Shown: piece after piece, positions 9,944 through 19,513 of the stretch
How the letters are laid out: every line of letters starts with the position of its first letter
Numbering within the stretch: the first letter of the stretch is position 1
NCBI GenBank assembly: GCA_013176395.1
Contig: JABMLP010000011.1
Location: forward strand, 186,001 to 250,000
Direction: 5' to 3'
Origin: Venturia oleaginea
Taxonomy: Eukaryota > Ascomycota > Dothideomycetes > Venturiales > Venturiaceae
Length of the DNA: 64,000 nt
Made by a program: the position numbers and the translations under genes
Notes under the pieces: model-generated
Database searches by the model: none
What the model saw: only the letters and a program-made list of their open reading frames with translations
What the model was told of the DNA's origin: nothing

Positions 9944-10293
9944 TTATCCGGCTCAGTCGCCCCCGGACGACTGGTGCCATGCGGTAGTTCTAGTAAAGAG
10001 CCCTCCCTAATTTTTGCAAGGCGCGCCGCCGCTTCTTCGCGTTTGACCTGCATCTGGAGGTCGCGCTCCTCCTTTTCGCGGTCCATCCTTAGCCTGTGAG
10101 CCTCTACGGCGCGAGCCTCAGCGGCCTGGGCATTGTTGATCGCGACCGTGAAGATGACCTCTGGGTCTCGAAGACAATAGAGGGGGATCGGGTACGAGAG
10201 GAGCGAGTAGAGTGACCCGGTGGTAGGGATAAGTTGATAGGAACCGACGCGGTGATATCCTTCTTCGGAGGCATAAAGAAAGCGGTATAACTA
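9930..10293 (-). pseudogene. DIRS element ORF1 (gag-like) remnant
   Basis: A minus frame open from a TAG at about 10293 through an ATG at 10086 to the start of the RT region. It encodes a charged segment (MDREKEERDLQMQVKREEAA) with helix or coiled-coil composition, consistent with the end of a gag-like ORF1. There is no start codon at its beginning, and the RT frame is reached only by a frameshift near 9930-9945. I see no zinc knuckle. The assignment rests on position upstream of the RT. Confidence 0.45.
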
Positions 10294-11628
10294 TTTAAAA
10301 TCGTTAGCAGGTCAGCTCTGTTAATAAGTACAGAGCCCTAGAGATGCCAAGGAGCTCTTTGGAAGGGATTTCTGATGCTGGTGCAATATAACGATGCCCA
10401 AGACGTCGTCGAGGCCAGCGGTGTACTTGAAAAGTCTGTCGAGAAGCGGTGAACGGCTAAGCGCGGCGCGCGCAGCGGCGGGAAAGACTCGTAGGACGAT
10501 AAGGAGAATATCGGGATGAAGGACGAGTCCTACAACAACAATCTAGATACAAGACGAGCCTCAGAGGGCTCAGAAGTCGTGCGATATGCGAGATCGCCAT
10601 GTTGTTGTTGTCGCTTGGTCGGACGAGGCCCTTGCTCCACCAGATAGACACTAGCATGCTATATTTCTCCTCCACAACTACAGCTGTCTGCTCGTATGTA
10701 CGTTTCCTCAGCATTTGTGGTACTCAGTACTAATGTGAAACTCGTAGAGGTGGATTGATTACAACCTGAGATCACGGCTGAGAAATTTGAAAAGCATTTT
10801 ATCTATCGTTGCTCCGTTATTGAGAGTGAGTTTCAGTAATTTACGCAGGGTGACAAAGGCAAAAACCTCGTTGAGGACCGGCTAAACGCTAGCTGATGTT
10901 TCTCGCGTAATTTCTAGTTCTTTTCAAAATTCCTTGATCTTTATCACACTGATTTATCCCGGAAAATTGAAGTGGAAGGTGGACAGAAATTAACAATATC
11001 GACATCGATGCCAAAGTGCGACTCTGAATATCTAGAAGATAGCAGAACAGAAGGAGAAAGGTTGTTGAAGCACACCTGTGGTTGTCGTAATCGTGTTCCG
11101 TGAAGCTGTATTGCACTCGCCTGATGTGTGGAAGTAGGTGAGTCAGCAGGAGAAATCGTTGGAGAGTTCCCGCAATCTTTGCGTTGGTGTTTCTGCGTCA
11201 CCAAGGATGACGTCCGTGGATCACTTTGATGCTGGAGCACAGCCGTCAACTGGCTGAGAGAAAAGGCTGGTGATAACAAAAGGAAATATTCTGTCTTTCC
11301 AGTACTACTACCTACTAATTGCCTGCCCGATATCTATCCTGCCACCTTCCCTGTAAACCATTTCGGTTCAACGTAACAGGAATTGTAGTGTATTGATTCT
11401 GACTTTCTACAAACCAATAATCGAGAACTTAGGGTTCTGCACTGTGATCCCGTCGGTCTATACGAGTGGTGCTCATGTTCCATGGGAATGATATAGCGAC
11501 GGAGGCGTCGTGATGAAAAGTAAGGGAAGTGGAGGTAAGCTTTTGTGTCTGTAGAACGAGGATAACAAAGATATAATGCCAGCCAGGACTTCAAGACTTA
11601 CCAAGTTGCGTGCTCGAAGCGATGAGGA
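10294..11628. other. intergenic, no gene seen
   Basis: About 1.3 kb with only short overlapping ORFs on the minus strand, none with motifs. The left part (10440-10720) is GC-rich and may still belong to the DIRS element. The remainder is unremarkable. Confidence 0.4.
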
Positions 11629-12957
11629 CTAGCTGAGATTCCTCATTGACCATGTCTGCGTAGCACGACGCAACTGTTGACCGACGTTGCCTTCCATGTT
11701 CACGCGAAGAACTCCGCCCTTCAAGGGCACTTGATTTCCTTCCCAGGTGATTTTGACCACGTTCTCGTACGACCATGAAGATTGAATGGCAAGCTCTTTC
11801 AACATGAAGTTGCCCACCATAGATTTCATCAACTCGATCCAGCAGAGCGGCGCCTCAACCAGTTCAAAGTCATGGAGCTTGAGGGTGACTAAGGTTTGGC
11901 GATGTCTGCCCAGAAATTCAGTGATCCGATGAGGCTCAGTCACCCCGTTCCACAGACGAAGAACCTTCAATTTAGGGAGGTGGAGCGTTTTGAAAATCTT
12001 GGAGTACACCACATTCCCCACACTTGCATATTCGTCACTTTCATGTTCGAATGAATCCGGCCACAGATCTACAGAAAGCTCTTCCAGCATCTCGCAACGC
12101 TCAAGGGAGATGGCCTGACCGAAAGCATCTTCTTGCTTGGTATCTTCTGTGTTGGGTTGAAGGCATAGTTTGCACAGGTTTGCGAGAATATTTTCGGCGA
12201 ATGTGATGCCAGCGTAGTATGAGGACAAAGGCGCAATGGGCAAGTATGTTCGATAGTAGGAGGCATTGTAGGTTGCGTCAATCCAGTGCCCTATGCTGAG
12301 ATCCCGAATGGACGATCTTGCGTTGTTTACGGCAGAAGCGACCCTAGTCTTGCGTTGGGCCCATTCATCCTCTTTGGGTTCGCGCTCATAACACCAGTCG
12401 TATGCGTCAGTCGAGATCGCCAGTAGCTCTGGAGACACATAAGACCCATCAATTGTGACGGATATGCAATCGTGGAAGTTCTGGAGCGCAACACCCAGAT
12501 TTAAAGATACTAAATCTGATCGAAAGATCAGAGACTGTCTTCTCAATCTATTTTGGTAAACGCTGAGTTGGGTAGCATTGTGTTTGACTTTGTGCAATTG
12601 GGCTGATGTAAGCAGCACGTCCTGCGAGTAGCCGGCCACAGAAATATGAACGTGTTTCACCAACTTGGCAATAGATGCATTTTGTGCAATTTCGACCAGG
12701 CTTTTCAGACTCCGATCGTGGCATGTGATGGCGATTGTCTCGAAGATATCTTCGTATGGCTTTGAAAGATAGTCTCGCAAGAGTTTGTCCACAGAATGTA
12801 ATGCAAGTAGATTTTTTACGAGATGTGCTTGCTGTACGAATCCACGCCGGTCTCCAGTGATGAAGTCGGCCCAGTTTTTATTTTAGTCGTGTGGTAAAAG
12901 TTGTCAGAGAATCATTTCTTTGATTTCGTCTGGTACCGATGTCAACGACGGCGCCAT
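11629..12957 (-). pseudogene. F-box/LRR-like protein gene with two in-frame stops
   Basis: A single minus frame begins with ATG at 12957 (MAPSLTSVPDEIKEMIL). It is interrupted by TGA at 12906-12904 and TAA at 12885-12883, then stays open for about 415 codons to 11629. The start resembles an F-box helix, the SCF ubiquitin-ligase adaptor that binds Skp1. Between the stops is QLLPHD and after them NKNWADFITGDRRGFVQ. The rest has irregular leucine-rich segments such as ERCEMLEELSVDLWP and LHLPKLKVLRLWNG, seen in many fungal F-box proteins. The TAA fits a CAA codon changed at CpA, the TGA a CGA codon changed at CpG. An intron removing both stops is not obvious. If translated, it could start at an internal codon and lack the F-box. 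Confidence 0.65.
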
Positions 12958-12973
12958 CTTTGATTGCCTTCAC

Positions 12974-13634
12974 CTATCTTTGTAATCTGCCAGGTTCTGA
13001 AGTCCTGAAGCCCAGTAATTTTTGCACAAGTGTTTTGGTCTCGGTGTGCGGACGACCCATCGACGTGACTATTACCAGCCTTTCCAGATCTAACACGGAC
13101 GCCTCACTGTCCGTCATTTAACACCACTATCTCGCCCTCCAGCCTCAGATATCTTGTCCGCTATTCCCACCACCCACACGAAGTCAATCTCCTCGATCCC
13201 AACTATTCAATTAGCTATCTCAGACAAAATAAGCCAGCCCGGCCCCGAAATCCACCTCAATAACAAGCTTTTCAACATTCCCCACTGCAACCCAATATGA
13301 AGCACTATCTCCAAGATCATCGACATCTCAATAACTGTTCTTTCTAATTTAATCCACCCAGCATACCCGTAAGCCATACCCGGCAATCAAGACTACAGAG
13401 CCTGAGCCCATAAACAGTCAACTTCCTCAATGTATCAACATAATCCAAAACTGCTCTCAAAAACTGCCCACGAAGCGCAAACAGGCCGATATCTTGCAGC
13501 GTTTCGAGACGAGGACAATCGAGAGAATTCCAGAGACGGGCGAGGTAGGGCGATCCATTTTGGATTCCGGAGGCTCCGGAGTGACAGGGCGTGTTGTTAT
13601 GTCGAGAAGTGTGCCGTTCTGAGAGTTTTGCCAA
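12974..13634 (-). pseudogene. degenerate LRR/F-box-like C-terminal fragment
   Basis: The minus frame 13634-13344 encodes PYLARLWNSLDCPRLETLQD and DYVDTLRKLTVYGLRLCSLD, resembling the leucine-rich C-terminal half of the neighbouring F-box-like protein. Downstream, in shifting frames with stops, come VAVGNVEKLVIEVDFGAGL and then LDLERLVIVTSMGRPH ending at TAG 12976-12974. This is the remnant of a second member of the same family lying head-to-tail with the first, about 20 bp away. The N-terminal part is missing. The overlapping plus-strand ORF at 13430-13885 has no recognisable content. Confidence 0.5.
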
Positions 13635-13784
13635 GAATCATTAGCGTGCTCAGATGTACTGCAAGCTACTGTTTACACTCGGCAAGAGGCCGCGAGTCCT
13701 TCGCTGCCCATATTACGACAATAATTAATCAACCAGTTCCTCACGCTCAGATCTACTACACATGCCCCAACCCATCACACATAA

Positions 13785-15489
13785 TCAGCGATAAATCTTC
13801 GACTCCTCCGAATACCCCCTCCCTCGAAGCCTTTCTCCATACACGTACAAAAGAGCCGGCACAGGAGAAAATAGCAGCATCATGACAGCCAGCACACTCG
13901 TGCCCTTGTCGTACTTGAGCTTCTCGTACAGTCGAAATCCTATGATGGTGAAGACGCAGCCAAGGATGCCCCTAATAACGACTCCTGCTGCCACTGCACT
14001 TGCCGCGTAGTCGCCAAACGTGTCTACCATGTATGTCTGGATGCTGATGTAGGCCAGCGTCATGCCAAACGAGTATATCACTAGACCCGTCATCGGAGCT
14101 GCCCAATGTATATGCTCCTTTGCCGTCCAACCGAACACGAACAGCCCGGCTGGTACAATGGCCATACCAAGTTGCATGAGGGGGACTCGAAAGTCAGGGC
14201 TGTGTGCTTGGAGTTGCTCCGCCAGCGCATCTGGATCATCATAATCGTTGAAGGCCCTGAATCGTTTGGCATATCGATTGCGCATGAACGAATAGATGCG
14301 ATTTGAGAAGAGCAGGCAAAACAGGATTCCCAAAAGGATACCGAGACCAGCTGCCAGTAACGACAGTCCGCCGTGTGCAGTGTGAAAGTTGTATGTGAAC
14401 AGCCCTTGTCTGGGATCTCGTGGACCGAAGAGAAGAGGCATCGCCACCATGCTGAGGTACATCACACCTTGGATCCTGCTCAATGTTAGCATACATCCGT
14501 GCCTTGACCAGCTTTTCCACTCACATGCCCATGTAAATGCTTAGTATTGTGCATACTGGCGCAAATAGCAACATCCGAATTGGTCGATTTAATGTGACCA
14601 AGAACAGCTCACCTAGGTCAATCTTGACCGGCGGTATCAGACTTGCATTCCCAATCGCGCGCTGGAGGCGTTTTGCTTTCTGGGCCAATAGGAATGGTCC
14701 ATAGGATTCTCTGAGAAAGAGTATGTCGACGACGGTCATGAAGCCCCCTCCAATTACAACCGCCCATTGCATCCACCGCCAACCGTCTTCGCCCGAGGCG
14801 GCCATGAGGATGAGACCTCCAATTAGAGCACCTAACACCGCACCCATAGTTGGTCCAAAGGCGTAGATGGCTTGCACAATGCCACGTGCCTTCTTATCAA
14901 ACATGTCGCCCACTGAGCCAGCCCCTAATGTGGCGCTTGTAGACCCGGCAACACCAGAGAACAACCTAAACGTGAGGAGCGCTTGAGTGCTTGGTGCAAG
15001 AGCACACAGGGCGGAAAAGACAGTGAAAGTGGCCAGAGAAATGGTGTACACAATCCTCCGACCGAATTGTTCAGAAAGAGGCGCAAGGAAAAGCGGTCCC
15101 AGTCCAAATCCCAGCACAAAAATGGCTATCGGCAAACCCTTGACATCGATATTCTTGGAGAAGCCTTTGGTCTGAGCGATCTCTTGAAGCCCTGTTGCGA
15201 GTATGCTAGATGCCGCTGTTGTGAGTGTTGCCTGCAAGCTGACGATGAGGACGTTAAGCCATTTTTTGCGGCGTCCCCAATTCTTTGGATTCTCTGGGTC
15301 AGTCGGCGAGTCCCAAGTCTTTCGATAGAGTCAGCTGGCAAACAGGACTGTGGAAATGAATATACTGACAGTTAGATCTTTAATCGAGGTCACTGAAGCT
15401 TCCTCATTCTGTTGAACGCTTATCCTCTTCTTGGCCTCCCAAGCTTGCTCCAACTCTTCCAGGGTATGGATATGGTAGTGCATTGCCAT
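13785..15489 (-). CDS. MFS transporter, DHA1 drug:H+ antiporter family
   Basis: Membrane transporter; substrate unknown. I join exons 15489-15370, 15318-14525 and 14475-13785, giving 534 residues in phase. Intron 1 is 51 nt (GTCAGT donor, GCTGAC branch, GAAAG acceptor). Intron 2 is 49 nt (GTGAGT, GCTAAC, GCAG). The cytoplasmic N-terminus is followed by SPTDPENPKNWGRRKKW, which typically precedes helix 1 in this family. Motif A is PLSEQFGRR, and the antiporter motif C appears as FGPTMGAVLGALIGG; GWRWMQW lies after helix 5. About 12 hydrophobic segments are visible with a hydrophilic central loop (FLLAQKAKRLQRAIG). The start could be 6 residues later or farther upstream. It is divergent from the PrpD gene, with about 840 bp shared between them. 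Confidence 0.88.
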
Positions 15490-16328
15490 GTGGGCAGCAG
15501 GTGGTGCTTGCAGCAAAAGTTTTTCGTACATCCTGCTCATGCAACGATGTATGCGTATATTTGTGGGTAAGATGAGTCTCAAAGATGTATTGTTGTTCTA
15601 ATACCGGAGTAGGAGACTCGGAAAGACGGTCGAACAACATTATTGAGAAAGACAACCCCGATGACTACCCTGGTACTGACACTTGATGGTCATTCGTCTG
15701 CATCATAATGTGTGTCACGATTCCCCTACAGCGGTTCTCTGCGGTCCAACCAATTCTATTGGTCGTTGGGCGCAGCAGGACTTCTGACTGTAGTTTTGTT
15801 GTAACCACTCATTTGCGAACGACACGAATCGTTCCATTACGTTGGCGAAAACTCTTCTCGAGAATGTGGATCATTAGATCCAGGCTATTAGTTGCGGCGG
15901 CGGTTTCGTTGTTGGAAATGCCGGAGTTGTGAATTTGTTCCGCAACGACATCTCGACTGCCTGGGGTCGGCAGATCGCGGGGATCTCTGTCCAGTAATCT
16001 GAGTGAGAGTCCAACTGCCACCAATTGTTTGTAAGTTCCACGTTCGTTTGACCCGACAGATTTTTCGGCACATTCCAGCAAACGCCGGCGCCAACCAGGC
16101 CAAACCAGACGCCTCAGCCACCGACGAGCGTAGCGGTATCGGTATCGGTTTGCGTCGGAGTTATAATTGCGAGATGCCAGGGGGCGTCTGTATGTCACCA
16201 TTATTAATGTCACAGCGTCATGGCCAGCCTTATGATCTCCATCTGCTTGTATACGACATCGTATTCTTTCTCAACCTTCGGCATCGCTCAGCACTCTCTT
16301 CTCTTGCCAGCAAATACACTCTCCTAAC
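15490..16328. other. divergent intergenic region between MFS and PrpD genes
   Basis: Carries the upstream regions of two divergent genes. It includes GGTATCGGTATCGGT iterations near 16135 and a pyrimidine-rich stretch just before the PrpD start. The 134-codon minus ORF at 15809-16213 overlaps other ORFs of similar length, is Arg-rich, and has no motif, so I do not call it. Confidence 0.4.
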
Positions 16329-17897
16329 ATGGCGCCTCTAGAATACGACCAGCTGATCGTCGACATAGCAGATTATATCCATGATCCCCTCGACATTAGC
16401 AAAAAGACCTGGACCAATGCTCGCACCGCCCTCCTCGATTCGATCGGCTGTGCAATTGAGACCCTTCACCATTCTATAGAGTGTTGCCAAATGGTTGGGC
16501 CTATTGTTCCTGGTACGAAAGTTTCCAATGGCTTTCGACTCCCTGGGACAGGGTTTGAGTTGGACCCTGTGAAGGGTGCGTTTGATCTTGGGAGTTTGAT
16601 AAGGTATCTTGATTGTAATGATGCCTATCCGGGGAAGGAATGGGGACATCCTTCTGGTAAGTTTTCGCCAGCCTTCAACAATGAATGTTTATTTGGTAAT
16701 CTTGCTTTGGTTGATGGCATTGACACGCGAGAAGATAGTATAGGCGCTCTCCTCGCGGTAGCGGACTGGCGCTCCCGCACACACCTTTCTAAACCCGATC
16801 GAATGTCGACCGACAAACCAATAACCATCCGCCTCCTTCTAACCGCAATAATCAAATCCTACGAAATCCAAGGTATCTACCAAGAATGCAACGCCTTCAA
16901 CCGATTCGGTCTTGACCACACGATTCTGACCAAACTCGCCGCTGCGGCCGCTCTTACAGGTCTCATGGGAATGACACACGCCCAGACATGCGCCGCCGTT
17001 TCTCAGGTCTGGACAGACTCCTCACCACTCCGTCTTTTCCGCCAATCTCCAAACACGGGACCCCGAAAAGGCTGGGCGGCTGGTGATGCGTGTATGCGTG
17101 CCGTTCATCTTGCCCTGCTTACGGAAAACGGACAGCCTGGATACCCGACCGCTCTAACAGATCCGGAGTGGGGCTTTTTGGAACATCATTATGGTGGAAA
17201 GGAATTGGTGACCAGAAATTTCGGAACGAGTGTTATCGATGGTAGATTTGTCAAGTTGGTTGCTGCGGAGGGGCATGGTATTTCTGCCGTTGAAGCCGCG
17301 TTGACACTAGGTAAAACTTTGAAGGGAATGGGCGTCACCAACCCCGCTGAATCCATCGCCAAAATTCGCATCCGAACGATGAAGGCCGCGATGCAAATCA
17401 TCGACAAACGCGGTCCGTTGAGGAATGCAGCGGATAGAGATCACTGTATGCGCTACATGGTTGCTCTCACACTTCTCAAAGGCACCTGGCCTAAAGCAGA
17501 AGATTACGCGGATACTTCTCCCTATGCCACCTCATCTGAACTCGAAACTCTGAGAGCAAAGATTGAAATGGTGGAAGATTCACAATTCACGGCGGATTAT
17601 CATGATCGTGCTAGACGGACTGGAGCATCTGCGGTTTCGATCGAGTTGAAAGATGAGAGGATGTTGGGGGAGGTGGTGGTGGAGTATTCGCTTGGACATC
17701 CTTGGTGTGAGGGGACTGAGAAGGCGTTGAGGGGGAAGATTGAGAGGAATTTGGGGTTGGGGTTAACGGGAGAGGAGGTGGAACGGGTTATGGCAATTGC
17801 GGAGGGGGAGGGGTTTTTGGAGGGGGATGTGGCGGGTTTTGTGGATTTGTTTTGGAAGGGGGAGAGGATGGGTGAGAATGGTGGTGGGGGGGGATAA
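16329..17897 (+). CDS. MmgE/PrpD family, 2-methylcitrate dehydratase-like
   Basis: PrpD enzymes dehydrate 2-methylcitrate to 2-methyl-cis-aconitate in propionyl-CoA breakdown. The match rests on characteristic stretches: ALLDSIGCAIETL near the N-terminus, SLIRYLDCNDAYPGKEWGHP, NAFNRFGLDHTILTKLAAAA, WTDSSPLRLFRQSPNTGPRKG, KGWAAGDACMRAVHLALL, and RDHCMRYMVALTLLKG. The frame is open throughout, but an intron at 16657-16734 (78 nt, GTAAGT to GAAG/AT) restores GHPSDSIGALLAVADW, the expected family sequence. The spliced protein is 496 residues rather than 522. No clear mitochondrial leader is visible, so location is uncertain; a related dehydratase of the superfamily is possible. The C-terminal 40 codons are very G-rich and end in a Gly run. 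Confidence 0.85.
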   Translation: MAPLEYDQLIVDIADYIHDPLDISKKTWTNARTALLDSIGCAIETLHHSIECCQMVGPIVPGTKVSNGFRLPGTGFELDPVKGAFDLGSLIRYLDCNDAYPGKEWGHPSGKFSPAFNNECLFGNLALVDGIDTREDSIGALLAVADWRSRTHLSKPDRMSTDKPITIRLLLTAIIKSYEIQGIYQECNAFNRFGLDHTILTKLAAAAALTGLMGMTHAQTCAAVSQVWTDSSPLRLFRQSPNTGPRKGWAAGDACMRAVHLALLTENGQPGYPTALTDPEWGFLEHHYGGKELVTRNFGTSVIDGRFVKLVAAEGHGISAVEAALTLGKTLKGMGVTNPAESIAKIRIRTMKAAMQIIDKRGPLRNAADRDHCMRYMVALTLLKGTWPKAEDYADTSPYATSSELETLRAKIEMVEDSQFTADYHDRARRTGASAVSIELKDERMLGEVVVEYSLGHPWCEGTEKALRGKIERNLGLGLTGEEVERVMAIAEGEGFLEGDVAGFVDLFWKGERMGENGGGGG

Positions 17898-18248
17898 GTT
17901 GGGGATTGCGGGGGAGGAAGAGGAAGAGGGAGAGGGGAGGGAGGAGGAGAAGGCTAGTGGAGGAGTTGTTTGGAAGAGGTGTGTTGTTATGTGAGCTTGT
18001 GGAATATATCTATCTGCTCTTTGAGCCGGGTGCTTACGGTGGCGTTCATGGAATATCTTCTTTTGCCTTGAAAGAAGGTGCGGGTTATATGCATATTATT
18101 TACTTAGAATGCATCTTTATTCATCTTGGCTCCTCTACAATATCTCAACCATCTTTTTTCCCAAAGCAGGAACATGCCTTTGATTTTTCACATTTACGAA
18201 TATGATTTTTAGCAAAATAGTTTGTCATTGGTGAAGTGAAGCGAGAGG
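17898..18248. other. intergenic, 3' region of PrpD-like gene
   Basis: Begins with a purine-rich (G/A) stretch directly after the stop codon to about 17970, then ordinary sequence. It lies between the convergent ends of the PrpD-like gene and the small minus gene. No gene seen. Confidence 0.4.
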
Positions 18249-18671
18249 TCAAAAGTCGGAGTGGTGTTTGGAAAAGTGGATCATGAGGCTGAGTTGCATC
18301 ACAAAAGCAGGTTTCACCATTCCTGTTCGGCTCGGCTCGCAAAGAGCTAAACGAGGAGGAATGGAATCTAGGAGGTACTATTTTACATTTTCAGGCATTA
18401 TTAGCAGAAATATCCCCCGTCTTCCGGCTTCCGCTTCCATCCTCGTATGGCTTACTCCCAAGAGATTAGGACATACCAACAAAATCCCAAATTCCAAACG
18501 CCCACGAATCTCCCCCAACGGATCCGCACGCCCCAGCGCATTCCCATCGCCCAATCTTATCGTCAATTCCCCTCTCGTTATCCCATCGCTGTATAAACAC
18601 CAGTCTCCCGCGCTTCGCAAAAATGGAATAACACGGTTTTGAAATGGTAAAAAATGTTTTGTTTCGATCAT
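18249..18671 (-). CDS. small hypothetical protein, two exons
   Basis: Not recognised. Exon 18671-18477 (65 codons, from MIETKHFLPF) ends at a strong GTATGT donor. After a 99-nt intron containing CTAATAATG and ending AAATAG, exon 18377-18249 (43 codons) continues in phase to TGA, giving 107 residues. Across the junction the protein reads EFGILL/YLLDSIPPRLALC, which has natural composition. No signal peptide, membrane segment or motif is evident. The start is the first ATG in the open frame. The region upstream on the minus strand is pyrimidine-rich, like a fungal promoter or 5' UTR. It could also be the 3' end of a longer gene or an untranslated antisense transcript. Confidence 0.4.
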
Positions 18672-19513
18672 GGGGATGTATTATGTACCCACAGAATCTG
18701 GATACGTCGATGAATCGAAAGACAGTGCTTGGGGGTTGGGTTTTGAGAGAGGGGAAGGGGATGTGGTGGGCGAAAATAGGAGAGGGGGATAGAAGTAATT
18801 TTGTTTTTTGGAGGGTGGAGGGAATAAGAGATTCTTGATCTTTTACACTGCTGCTTTACTTCTTTGGGGGTTGGAGGGAGGGGAGGGGTTGGATGGTCTG
18901 GTTGGAATCAATGTTTGAGGTGGTGAGAGGGTTGATGGAGAATTTAATATCGTGATTGATAAAATGGATTGTAGACTTGTAGTTGGTAGGAACGAAGAGA
19001 ATAAACTGTAGAAGAATATGGATGCGGAGATTGAATCGTTTATGCGGGTGTACGAATGGGTTTTTACGGTTGGGGTAGGGTCTTGGGGAAGTCGAGTGCT
19101 TATTTTGAGTGGCTGGAGACAAACAAGGATAGGCAGACGTCAGGCAGCCTAGCATCTTTTCTCGTCAAGTTCTGGGATCAGAAAGGGATTGGTGTTGCCA
19201 TGTTTTGAATGTCGTACCCGTCTTTTGAAGATCTGGGGGCGTTCACCCAAACGAGGGCAGATTTCATCTTCAGGTAATCATGAGTCTGTCTAGCGTTTGT
19301 AATATCATTCACATATCGTGGTATTGACAATTCCAGCATGCAAAATATGTTACAGTTCTGATACTGAAAGCAAGGTCATACCGAGCTAGATTTCCTGATG
19401 AATTTACTCGCAGCATTCAGCCGCTCCCTTCCGTAACATTGCTGAGTATAAGCATGTGTATGTATCCATACTCTCCTCAGAAACACATCCCGCTTCAAAC
19501 AGCCCCTTGTGCC
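18672..19513. other. intergenic, no gene seen
   Basis: Pyrimidine-rich on the minus strand from 18700 to 19150, consistent with the 5' region of the small minus gene. From 19150 to 19513 nothing is recognisable. The 99-codon minus ORF at 18856-19155 is low-complexity and not called. Confidence 0.4.

Larger units (their letters stand above)
5161..10293 (-). mobile_element. DIRS-like tyrosine-recombinase retrotransposon, decayed
   Basis: Read on the minus strand the order is an ORF1 remnant (10293 to about 9940), reverse transcriptase plus RNase H (9943-8414), a tandem array (about 8450-6411), and a tyrosine recombinase (about 6320-5161). RT-RH followed by a tyrosine recombinase, with no DDE integrase, is the DIRS-order layout. 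Those elements integrate through a circular intermediate without making target duplications. I could not identify the terminal or internal complementary repeats, so both ends are approximate. Frame breaks in ORF1/RT and the recombinase box II substitution suggest it is not autonomous now. Confidence 0.8.

Noticed and set aside
13430..13885. 151-codon plus ORF
   Set aside because: Antisense to the LRR-like fragment and the 3' end of the MFS gene; composition is shadow-like.
15809..16213. 134-codon minus ORF upstream of PrpD
   Set aside because: Arg-rich, overlapped by several similar ORFs, no motif, sits in a divergent promoter region.
13785..18671. Secondary-metabolite cluster (MFS plus dehydratase)
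   Set aside because: No synthase, P450 or cluster regulator nearby; PrpD-like and MFS genes are just divergent neighbours.
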